Shown piece after piece: positions 25,001 through 37,852 of a stretch of DNA of 64,000 nt (positions are counted from its first letter, which is position 1; every line of letters starts with the position of its first letter). This stretch comes from Heterobilharzia americana (lineage: Eukaryota > Platyhelminthes > Trematoda > Strigeidida > Schistosomatidae): the NCBI GenBank assembly GCA_944470555.2, contig OX104130.1, positions 62,005,160 to 62,069,159 on the forward strand. The letters are read 5' to 3'. Below the pieces are notes generated by a model that worked only from the letters and a program-made list of their open reading frames with translations, ran no database searches and was not told the DNA's origin. Position numbers and translations under genes: made by a program.

Positions 25001-28000
25001 GCTCCCAGGTTTCCTTTGTTCCTCCAACTGATGTCAGTCTACGTTGAATAACAACTTGTAATATCTATTTCTTTGGCAATATAGCTACTTTTCCACAGCA
25101 ATAGTCTGTTAGCTGTTACTTATTAACCTTAAAACCTGAACCATATTTAATTTTATTAAAGAATGAACAAATGAATCTGGTGTAAGATTTTAGAGATTGC
25201 ATTAGAACTTCTAGTTTTTTCTCGATATATAAAAAAAAATATTGAAACTCTAAATGTGCAAAATAATCTAATACATACTTCAATCTGCTTCATAAGATCA
25301 CGGGGACCAATTTCATTTGGAGTATATACAATGCGTACACATTTCTTATTAATGTCTACAATAGCACTATGTACACCTTTAAGTTTAATCAGTGTTGATT
25401 CGATTGTTGTACACTGGGAAAAACTAGTTATTTCGTGAATCTAAATGAAATAATTAACACACAAAAATTCATATAAAAGTGAAAACAAGGTGATTTTAAG
25501 TACAGACAGAAAGATCAATGCAAAACCTTGTATAAAAATTCATCTACTGGTTAATGAAAACATTCAAAACATGGAAAATGATGGAGTGTATATATTTGCG
25601 TCATTATGACCATTTTCCAGTCATTTCAACAAGAGTCACCAACTATCGATTCTTATCGTCTAAAGGACTCCAGTCAGGTAGTCTACACCTTTCTAAACAC
25701 TTCAGACCAAACATCAGAGACTTTATAGACTGGTGCCACGTCATAGTCTGGTCACCCTGAACCTTTTTCCGACCCAATCCTACTTTAGCTGACATTGCAC
25801 ATCCAAGTAGATGGTAGATTAGTATGATCAACATTTTTCCAATTCCCTTTATTGGCTAAAGGTCCACAACCTCACCGAACGACTTGTCTATTTTGAGTAG
25901 TACCTTTCTCTTAATCTCGAAATTGCGCGCAGGATGATTCTACTATACGCGAGCAACAAGATGAAGATACCCGAATGATTGTAAATCCAATGAAATAACC
26001 AATGCATTTTAAGTACAAATTAATAACCTTTAGACAAATAGAGATTATTATTTGACTATCTGAGATAGCGGTAGTTTGGCAGCTAGTATTTATACTGAGT
26101 GATGATTGAATGTAAAATGAAAATTTGGGCAGCGGCCGGATTCGGACCAGTGACCACCGGGTTTCCGACCCAATACTCTACCAAATGAGCCACGACGTCC
26201 GACTCCTGACCACTACCACCCAGTATAAATACTCCAGTTTAGTGATAGGGTGGGAAGAGGTGGAATATGTCGACCACTTCTTTTACTTGGGGAGTTGCAT
26301 CAGCCCAAATGGGTTGGTTACCGACGAAATATCGACTCAGGTAAAGAAGGTCGCTTTGACACTTGCCAACTTACGTCGTCTATGACGCCGACTGGTGAGA
26401 TCCGATTATCTATCAAAGGACGAGTATACTGCATTGCAGTCCGTTCCGTTCTATCATATGGCTGTGAGACATAGCCATTAAAAGTAGAAGACATGAAGCG
26501 ATTACTGGGTTTTGATCACAGATATCTTCGTAGCATTGCTCGCGTTTGGTGGAATCCCCATGTGAGCAATTTTGACATCAGACGAAGGGTACTAGGCAAG
26601 ACAGGCAAGTCAATTGATGAAGTTGTGAAACGTTAGTCGACCAAAATGGCTTGGACTTGCACTGTGCATCCTGAGCCACTGCTTATGCTGGCATACCATG
26701 CTAGGGGGAGTTGGGTTAAGTTGGAAGAGGGTTCAGGGTTGTCAGACCAAAACCTGGCACCAGTCCATGACGTCTGTGACTGTTGGTCTGAGCAGTTAGG
26801 AGATGCAAACTACTTGGCTGGGGTTCCCAAGACGAGAGGAAACAGTGGTTGAGGACTCTTGGTGAAATGACTGAAAAAAAACCACAACATCGAAGATGTA
26901 TTTACTTCTTGACATTTGAAGCTTGAATATTTGCGTTAACCGTTATCTTCACATTATTCATTCTCTCAGACAATTTCGTGATGATTTCGTATTTGTTATT
27001 CTCTCGTTTGAGTATTGTAAGGTAATGAATAATCACCAATATCATAACATCTAATTGCATTATATATAAGTAACTGAGACATCGACTCACATTGTCTACT
27101 CTTTTCTACTCTCCATATATATAGATTGCCTGAATTATCACACTGGCGTGCCCCCCTAATCTCTGAATTCCGAGGAAACACTGCTTAAGGTTTGATGGGA
27201 AATAATCAGTTGATAAATAAAAAAACACCATTAGGATAACATAAAATATTTCTGAGTATTAAAAAATTGAATATAAATGACATGACTCTTGCATAGTTAT
27301 GCATGTGAATATGACAGAATTTATGTACAGATTACAATTTATATGTTGATATGTATAACAGGGATTATAGAGTAAGCGTTAAATAAGGTGAACATACATC
27401 ATTATGTGTCAGTATACTAACCGTGAAATGAATAGTTCCTCGATTTTGACGTGTATGTACACGATTATGTTGTTCCAATAATTCTGCAGAGAAACCTAAT
27501 CCTTCAATTCGACTAATCAACTGTTTCACATTTAGTAAAGATGGATTATAAATAATTTCTGCTTTCATAGCGATTAGTGCAACAAGGACTGAATGAACAC
27601 CTTAAAACAAATGAAATATAAAAATGAATACAAAAAAAAAAAATTAATTCTTACTATAATGAAACAAAAAAAATTGTGAAAACACAACAATCAGACAGAA
27701 AAATAGACAGACAAAACCAACGTAGAATCTCGCACAAAATAGTATCCCTTCAATCTGCCACACTCCACAGTAGCATACAAAAAAACAAATAGATAGGAAA
27801 AGAGTGAGATCGAAGTATACAAAGTTGTGTGAGAGAATAAACAATCTGAACATAACGATGAGTACAAATATCCAAAGCTTCAGAAGTCAAGGAGTTAATA
27901 CATCTGCGACGTTATGGTTGATTTTCAGTCATTTCACCAACAGTCTTCAATCGCTGGTTCTTTTCTTCTCGGCTACCCCCAACCAGTTAGTCTACACTTC

Positions 28001-31000
28001 CTTACACTGCTCTCATGGTAAACAATGAGATTTCCGTAATTGTGTGAGGGTCGATGCTACTAAGTGGTAACTTTATTCTTAAGATAATGAAATGGAGTTC
28101 AAACGTGTACAATCTAATGAACGGTAGCTCATTACTCAACAACAGGTATAAGTCAGACAAAAATAAACAAACAAACAGGCCTATTAGATTTATATGAGCA
28201 CAATATATGAAAATCTAGCAATAAAAACCATTTAAAATCGAGCTGCATAATGTGGCGTTAAAGCAAGTTAAAAAGGAAACTATAATTATCATTTGGTGAA
28301 GTCTGCTTTCAGTAGTCTGAATGACTTAAACCAGTTTTTTTTAAATTTGTGATCTTGAGAATCTCTAGAGCATAGGATTCTGAAAAAGAAAAAACCATTT
28401 GACATGATCCAAAGATTTACATAAATGATTTTTCGATTACAGAAGTTAATGTCTTTTTTTATATAGTCATGAATGACATAGCCTCCTTCACCTACCTAGG
28501 CAGCACTGCTTCAACCACACGCGATGCAGGCACAGACGAGGACGTCAAAGCAGCCAGGATCGGAAAAACAAGACAGGCGTTCATTAGCTTGAAACCAGTG
28601 TGATCTTCTGCACTCAGCATAAAGCGTGAACAACATCCGGATTTTCAACACCAACATCAAGTCAGTGCTTCTGTATGGTGATTGAGATACGTGGCGCGTT
28701 ACGAAAGGCATTTCCAACTAACTACAGACATTCATCAACAACTGCCCCCTACACTGGCTCGTTACTGAAGCTCAGATGGATTGCCAGAAAGAATAAGCAA
28801 CAAGGAACTCTGGCCTGGCGACGAACTAACCAAGAACCTATCACTCAACAAATATGCACTGGAAGGAAGTGGAGGTGGATTGGGCATACACTGAGAAGGC
28901 CGAGTGGGGACATCACGCGCCAGGCCAGGTCGTCGAGTGGAACCCAGATGGGAAGCGACGAGTTGGGTGTCCGAGTTGAGGGTGACATGGAGGAGATGGT
29001 GTGAGGAAGAAATGGGAGGTTGTGGGCAGTGGTGGAGGCAGGTTGAAAAGATTGCAGAGAAGAGAGTGGAATGGAGACGTGCTACTGAAGCCCTATGTTT
29101 TATTAGGAACCCAAGGGACAAATAATAATAATGAATGACATAAGGTTGCTGATAAAAACAATCGAAAAATTGCCAAAAAAAATAAAGAATAAAATTTAGC
29201 TACCAGATCCTTTAACATAATGAGGAGTATAAAAAGTTTGTTGAGGGATTTTTTGCTAGCTGATTATTACTGAAATAAGATTCTAAAATATTCCACAGTC
29301 AGTCCGTTCATGTTCATTTTCCAACTTGTTGTTTCAATACATATATTCTGTACAGGTATGGCTCACATTTCAGGTAAAAGGTCTCTAATTGAAACTTCAA
29401 CAGATCTATTTTCATTTGGGTCACTAGGAAGCATCCTGTATAAGATCTCACATATTGAGCAATTCATAGAAAACTACAGAAACCTGAACGAGACTGTTGA
29501 GTTGCATGACAATTTTCTACAATCACACATGCTATTAATTCATTAATGATCAAACTGACAAACTGACTTATTTCTGTTGATCAGTCAGTCAATATCAACA
29601 AAGGACTTGGAATTACTGCGTAAAGGTGTAAGTTGTCTCTATAGCATAAAAGAGTGAGAATAAAGCAGGCGAAGGTGTATGAGAAAATGGGCAATCAGTA
29701 AAATGAAGGTTAACAAAATCTTTAAAATATCAAAGTTGGTAATAGAATAGATTTTCATTACTGTTATCATGTTGACCCATGTTAGTTAGAGTTTCCAAAC
29801 CGTTGATTTCTAACGTCTTAACGATTACTACCACTACCAGGCAGCCTACACCTACCATAACTGACTCAGACCAAAAGTCAGAAAGTTCATGAACCAGTGA
29901 TACAAATCGGTCACAATATCCATAGTCTTTTACCCTCATAATCCAACTTCGGTAGATAGTGGCTCAGTATTCGCAACACATACCCGGACTAACCATTAAG
30001 TTCAGAAGTCAAAAGTAAACCTAAAATGAAGATCGACTGGAAATTACTACTTCTTTGAAATTTCCGTAAGCACTCCAATTATGAGTTGGCTCAAGCAGGT
30101 CTATCCACATCTAAGTGAATACTAAACACATGCAACTATAAATTTTTTTCTAAAGGACTTATTATTATTTGTCCCTTAGGTTCCTTGTGGAATATAGTGC
30201 TTCAGTAGCATGTCTCCATTCCACTCTCTTCTCTGCAGTCTTTCCAACCTGGCTCCATGACTGTCCACTAGCTTTCATTTTTTCCTCACACGATCTCCTC
30301 CGTGTCACCCTCAGACGCCCAACTCGTCGTTTCCCATGAGTGTTCCGCTTGACAACCTGGCGCATGATGTCCCCGAATGACCTTCTCAGTGTATGTCCAA
30401 TCCGGTCCATCTTCACTTTCTTTTGTATATATGTTGGGTGATAGGTTGTTGGTTGGTTCGTTGCCAGAGTTAAAGGAGGAATTTAATAGGTACTTATCAA
30501 ATCCTGAGAACGATTCGCATTCTGATACAACCGTACACTATATACAGTAGACAGTAGAAACAGTACAAGGAAAACTCAGCACTCAGTTAATTTTGCAGTC
30601 TATTATGACATAACTCATGCGTGAAAAGTAATTCCGATCGCAACGCAAAGAGACGTTACGTCAAAAAAACAAATTGATTCAGTCGTAGATGAACAGATGG
30701 GTCAGCTCTAATTTGAGAAGCTTTATTAGCTCTAAGAAGCAGATTGCTGAAAATATTTTTCAACGGACAAAAGGGCGCAGTGAGTATTCTCATTTACGAC
30801 AAGATATTTATGTAAGATTTCACACAACTAAAGACTCCTATGATATTTATAAAGAGCGACATTCGGAACGAAGAATATTCTTTGTAATAAATTCTCTTCA
30901 GGTTTTACAATTATAAAATGCATTTGTACAACGTAAAAATAAGCCATGTTGTAGGCAGTTACATTTTCAAAATAGAGTGAGATCTAGGGATTGTAAGGAA

Positions 31001-34000
31001 ATCGATTTATCCTTCTTAAATTATTCATCATTGGGATGATACATATACAGAAGAATGATATGATGGTGAACAAAAAGATAATGAATAAGATGACAGAAGT
31101 GACGCTTAGTTAGCTGAAGGCCAAGGGAGAGGTAACGCTTGGACATATTCTTTCTGAACGTAGAGTTCAGGCTTAATCAATCTTATTGCGATAGCCTCCG
31201 ATATGTTGAACGGAGGCTGTAACTAATTCCACAGGAACAGTTAAATTGAAATATTCAAGATGAAGAGCTAAGATTTGGTAGGTTACCCTTTAGTCTCGGA
31301 CTGAGCATTGGCTGACGACTGAATGATATACAAAGCCGACTTGCATAAAACGTCCTATTGCAAGCGATATTCTATCATAACGCCTAGCTAGAGCAGTCAG
31401 TAGGACGTTTTATGCAAGTCGGCTTTGTATATCATTCAATAGTCGGCCAATGATCAATTCGAGACTACCTAATCTTAGCTCTTCATCTTGAATATTTCAA
31501 TTTAACTGTTCCTGTGGAACTAGTTACATAGGGCGTACGATTAGGCAGGTGCATCCCCAGATACGAGAGCATTTACTAGCTTGGTTCGGAAAGGGAGGAG
31601 TGAAGGTGGTGGAAAGTTCAGTCCTAGCTTATCTAATCAACACAGGGCATCGCATAGACGCTTATAAAGCTTTCAATGTCATTGATTGTGTTTCGAAAAC
31701 GACACCATGTGTAGCTCACCAACGCCTGCTCAACATATCGGAGGCTATCGCAATAAGATTGATTAAGCCTGAACTCTACGTTCAGAAAGAATATGTCCAA
31801 GCGTTACCTCTCCCTTGGCCTTCAGCTAACTAAGCGTCACTTCTGTCATCTTATTCATTATCTTTTTGTTCACCATCATATCATTCTTCTGTATATGTAT
31901 CATCCCAATGATGAATAATTTAAGAAGGATAAATCGATTTCCTTACAATCCCTAGATCTCACTCTATTTTGAAAATGTAACTGCCTACAACATGGCTTAT
32001 TTTTACGTTGTACAAATGCATTTTATAATTGTAAAACCTGAAGAGAATTTATTACAAAGAATATTCTTCGTTCCGAATGCTGCTTTTTATAGATATTTAT
32101 ATGTTTATCAAAGGGAGAGTATACTGAATACTTTGCTACGTTTTTAAATTGAAAAAAAAAACGGCCACTGAAAATAGATTGCATAAGCGTGGATGCGAGG
32201 TAGTGAACAGAAAGTGTAACTCAGTATCTGGCTAAAAACATGTGTAACACATGCGTTTTCATCGCTCCCACTAAGCTAAGATAACGATTAAAGCGGCCAA
32301 CGGTGATTCAACAAATACATTAATCTTTGAAGTTACTGACTGTTGATTTCAGCCCCAAACGTTTGTGTGGATGGAAAGTAAAAAGTGTTAGTAGTCAATA
32401 GATATGGATCAAGAATATGATTGCAATGCTAATGTGTTCATTTCTGATATTTCTGAGCATTTTTTTTCAACTTTTACTTGTCTGTTCTCTTCGCTCGCTT
32501 TCTTTTTATTCAACATCATTGCGTTTCTGCACATCTATTCCCTTTCAAAGTGCTATTGCAAAGTGTGAAGATGTTTGGTTCTCATCTGTTCATACTGACA
32601 ACAGTAAGATAATGAGGATCATATAATATATCAACTACGATTATGTTCTGTTAGTCCCTGTTGATAGAAATCTATCGGGGAATACCATGCAACAATAAAG
32701 CTGAATAATTAGTTCGAGATTCTAAATTTTCATTGAGTATATGTTGAGGACCAGTCTATTTAATAGTGTAGTGGGCGTTGCTAATAGGAATAGATATAAG
32801 TAGTATATGTTGAGAGGGTGGCAGAAATCATAGGGAATTACCTCTGGTAACTCCACTGCAGTTGCTGCTGTATCCAACAACTATCTGGTCACCTTGGCCA
32901 TCTCACTAATATCCATGGGTTGGGCTGCGTTCACTAGTCATAGCTGCTGGGGCATGGCATTCGGGACACTCGTTGAACTGTGCAGCCAGCAAATGCTCCT
33001 GAGACTCCTCATCCAACGTGGGAAGTGCTCTTCGAAGTAGTTTCGTCAACTTCACAGCCAATACCAGCGGATCTTCGTCTATTTCAAATTTCGTGCTCCG
33101 GAACTGATGCATCGCTAGCTCCCTATCCGCTAGGTTGTCGAACTCCGCTTCCAGTCATTCAACCATTCTTTGCCAAGTCTCCTTTCCCTCTCTACGTTCC
33201 ACGCCGCCATACGCTGCTTTCGCTCTACCCCTCAGCAACGTGTCAAGTACCACCACCTTCGCTCCTGGATCCCGGACACCCAACGGCTCCGTGACCGACT
33301 CGAAGCCCCTGAGAAAGACCTTGATGTCTCCATCCTTGAACTCTGCAGGCCACGGAATCTTCATCATGTCCAGAAGCAGCGACACCAATTTAAAGAAACA
33401 AACGACAGGGATGCAGGAAGGAATGTTTATTGTCAACACATAGGATAGTAGTCGTTAAATATGGTACACGTAGCACTAAAACCGTCATTTCCTCTTCTGC
33501 TTCTTTCTTGATTTGCTCTTCATACACCTGCCTTGTCTCTTGCATTTCTTTTGGCGGAATCCTTACCCATTGCTGGTAATTCCCTATGATTTCTGCCACC
33601 CTCTCAACATATACTACTTATATTTATTCTTACTAGCAACGCCCCCTACAATAGGACCGATTATACACTTTACATAAATTACCTGAAAAGTGCACCTATC
33701 CTGAAAAGAATCATGAGAAATTAGCTATAGAAACGGATTAAATAAAAACTATACAACATCTAACCTTTTAACTTTAATAGATTTTGTTCAATGGTATGTA
33801 CACAAGAACTACAAGTCATTCCTGTAACGCGCAAATAACACTTTTCATAAGGTGGTATATTTGAACTTTTTTCTTTAGCTTGCAAATATGATAAATGGCT
33901 ATTGGAGTTGGATAAATTTGTAGGTTCTTCACAAGAGTTTTGTTGATTACCATTTACAGGCCTATTAGATGATAATGAACACTGAGTAGTGGGTTGGTTA

Positions 34001-37000
34001 AGTGGAATTTCAGATAAGTGATTGAGACTACTTGAAATTTGAGAATCTGTAAAATCAAAACAGAAATAGACAAGTAGACTTTGGAGTGGATAACTATTTT
34101 AAAGACATTAACATTAAACAGTTAACAAGATTATATTATTGACCATATGTAAAAGAGGATGAATTCTAAGCAAAATGTTGTACTGATTCATATTACCATA
34201 CTTAGTAACACTGTAGTAAGTAAATACTATTATGCGAAGAATGGAAGAGAAGGAGTAAAGATAGTAAACTGATCACATTGACTGGTCATGTTATCTAGTC
34301 CAGAGTGCAATGTAGCAACCAAGCTAGGAGGCTCACCATCGTGATGCACTTTGATGAATATTAGTTGGTTGGAGGCAATCAGCAAGAATCGCTAGATCTA
34401 GGTTTCGTGTTTGTTGGGACTCATCAGTAAGGCGTATTTGCAACCTCTACGGAACTGATGTCCCCTGTGAAATTTTAGCACATGTCACTCAATGTTGTAG
34501 TCAGTGACGTTACCACTGAGCTATTTGGGCCAGCAAATAAATGTGCCATTTCGAAAGAGCCTCTTTTCATAGCACAGGCTCATCTATAGGGAAAACAACA
34601 TCAGTTGTTCTGTTCCTATGATGATGACATTAAAACTTGACTAATCAGATAGTGATGACACACAGAAGTTGCACTGTCCGCAGATTTTTTTTCAAACTCC
34701 TCACACACCCACAAGTCATGAATACGATTTAAAGATTTCTAAGCGGTTAGGACATCCTCAGTAAATAACGAGCTTTGAAAATTGATTAATTTAAGATGTA
34801 TTGCCACAATCAAACATATTAGTAGGGGAAAGGGAGAGAGAGTTATCTGACACGACCATGAAATAATATTTCAACCAGCTTAAACTAAGTCCTAACTCAA
34901 ATGAGGTGTAAAACCAATGTACTCAACAAAATAACACCACCACCATCATTATTATCAATAGAAGAAGCACTACAAACCCCATTCCTTCTCAGTCAGCAAA
35001 GTAAACTTTCATCAAAGGAATTACATTATCCACTTGCACGATGATTCGGCAGTATACTCAAACTCTGTCAAATAAACGGTCTTTATTGGTACCCTGACTA
35101 ACAATAGGGAGTGAAATCGTTGAGCGGGTTGAACACTTCATTCAAATGAGAAGTGGGATCAGCCCTGGTGAGTCACTGACCGACAAAATCTCATCATGGA
35201 TACAAAAAGCCCGATTAGCTTTCGCCACGTTACACCATTTATGGCGCTGCCATGATATCCGATTGTCTATTAAAGGTTAAATGTAATGCGCTGTAGTTCG
35301 CCCTGTGCTACTGTAAAAGATATGGCCATTAAAAGTTGAGGACGCGAGAAGGTTACAGGTGTTTGACCATCTTTGCTTTCGTAGCATAGACCGCGTTTCG
35401 TGGTCTCATTGCGTCAGTAATGTAGAAGTTAAATACAAAGTTTTAGTCAATGGAGCAAAGTCATTTGATGACGTTGTGAACCTTATCGGTTCAGAAGGCC
35501 GGGACATGTGCTACGAATGCCTCGTCACCCACAGCCTCGTCGCATAAACGTTAGTTGAAGTAGGTTAAGGCTGCAAAAACGTTACGGGCAGCCAAACTAC
35601 AAAATGGTATCAGTAATCTTTGACGGTTGGTATCAACCTCGTGGAGAAATGCAACTTCCCAGGTGGGGTCCGCATGACAACAGAATCCAATGGCTGGGGA
35701 CTCTAGGTGACATAGCTCAGAATCGATCTGTGGCGCAGATGTATCCACACATTATCCCCATCTTAGGCGTCATACTGAATTTCAGTATTGTTTAAATTCT
35801 TTCTTGTCATCTCATCACGACTTTCTACCACATTTGACTGCCTTCTTCTTCATTATTTGTCTTTCATCTCACTACTTTCTCGCTCGATGTGCTGACATGA
35901 GGCATGGCAACTTGAAACACTATGCAGTAATGTCCTCTGGTTGATAGGTCTTGTCTGTCTGTCTGCTAGGTGATTTTTTCATAGTTTGAGTAACTCTTAT
36001 CCTTGAATATGAAGTTTAATAGCATCTTCTTATAGTCTAAGAACAATTTCACGAAGGAAGTAAGTCACTGTATGATATTTATACGAACTATGATGAAGAG
36101 TAAAGATTGTTTCCGAAAAGAAGCCCGAACCAGATTTCCGTGAAAAATGTTGGAATTTTCTTCTTTAACAGGCTACGACTTAGACAGATATAAACTCTAT
36201 CTAATGTATGATATTATTTTTCTACAATAACGTAATCGTAATGGAATCTGTTTGCTACATCCGTACATATCTTTGTCTGCCCAGAAACTGGTTTAAGGAG
36301 ATCATTTAACATTATTAACAAACCCAGTAACTCACAGAAAGAGTAACTCTGAGACTAACTTCACATCAATTTACTAGATGACTTACAAATGATAACTGCA
36401 ATAACTAAAATGAGTCAATACTGTCTATTATTAAGCAACACCAGTGACTTTTTATATTTTTATCAAATCAAAAATGCTCTGAACAAAACTAACTGCTACA
36501 ATAAATCACTTAACATTCATTGAAGATTAGCACCAACTTGTGAAATCATGGATCACACTTCAAGCTGAGCATATGATGTGAATCCTAGCGACACTATGTG
36601 TGTGCTGAAGCCTTAGTAGATGATTGACGGTCTGAAATCATGACTCTATAACTGAAAGTTGAGTACCACACCGACGGGTCACAACTCCATAAATTAAGCC
36701 ACTACTAACTGTTGTGTCAACATCATTACACATGTACATATGATAGTTTAGAAGACAAGATGCAGTATCCAATAGCAATTCTTTGAAGCATTTTCAGTTG
36801 ATAATTGAATCTTTTTAGTACATTTAATTGGGCGCTTACCAAACTATAGGGTTCTTGGACAATTTATTCCGCCATAAGTGAAATATTTGCTCTATGTAAT
36901 TAGAAGTTCGAGATGGGAGCACAGAAAAATCAATGAATCCACTTACCTTTGCTTTAATAATTCTTTATTCACCTATATAATAAATGTATAGAACCTTAGT

Positions 37001-37781
37001 AACAACTCAATATATTGCGATTATGCAGTATTCTGCCCTTTGTGTATTACTTTTTTTCGAAAACTGTTGAAGCAATGGCATCTGGCTAAAAAGAAGACTC
37101 TTTCCCTTAATATGCAATTTAAGTTTTTAACTTCAACTTGCAGAATAATTTTTTTAACACGTGCTTTCTATACTAAGTTTGGCGATAATGGATAATTTTA
37201 TTTGGTCGTTTAAAGCGGAATCGATGAGGTAAAGTTCAAGCCCTAAAACCAAACAAAGCCATAGCCTACATAATGTGTGCATATATGGGTTGATGGAATC
37301 ATCAGGTGAGCGATGTCGAGGTTAGACGAAGGATATCAGGCAAGTTGGTCGATGAGGTTGTTAAACTTCAGTGATTAAGGTGCCTTAGACATGTACTATA
37401 TATGCTTAGCCAACGCTTACTTCGACATACAATGCTTGGAGAAGTCAAATTAGGTTGGAAGAGGACTCAGTATGATCAAACCAAGAGTTGGAACCAATGT
37501 ATGAAGTCTTTGACGTGCATGAAGGTGTCAACTACCTAGTTGGGATGGATACGTATTCAATCATTGACGTCTTTTAGAACTTGAATGTTTGCATCAACAT
37601 TTGTCTTCAAATTGTTTATTCTCTCATACACCTTCTTCTACTTTGATATCACTCTTTTTCTATCCACTTGTTGGTTGCATGCTACTTTGAAGTGTGGCAA
37701 CTTGAATCAATACACCCGTGTGCAAGGTTCTACGTTGATTTGTCTGCTTGTCTTTCTGTCAGGCAGGTCAATCAGTCTGTC

Positions 37782-37852
<71 letters not shown>

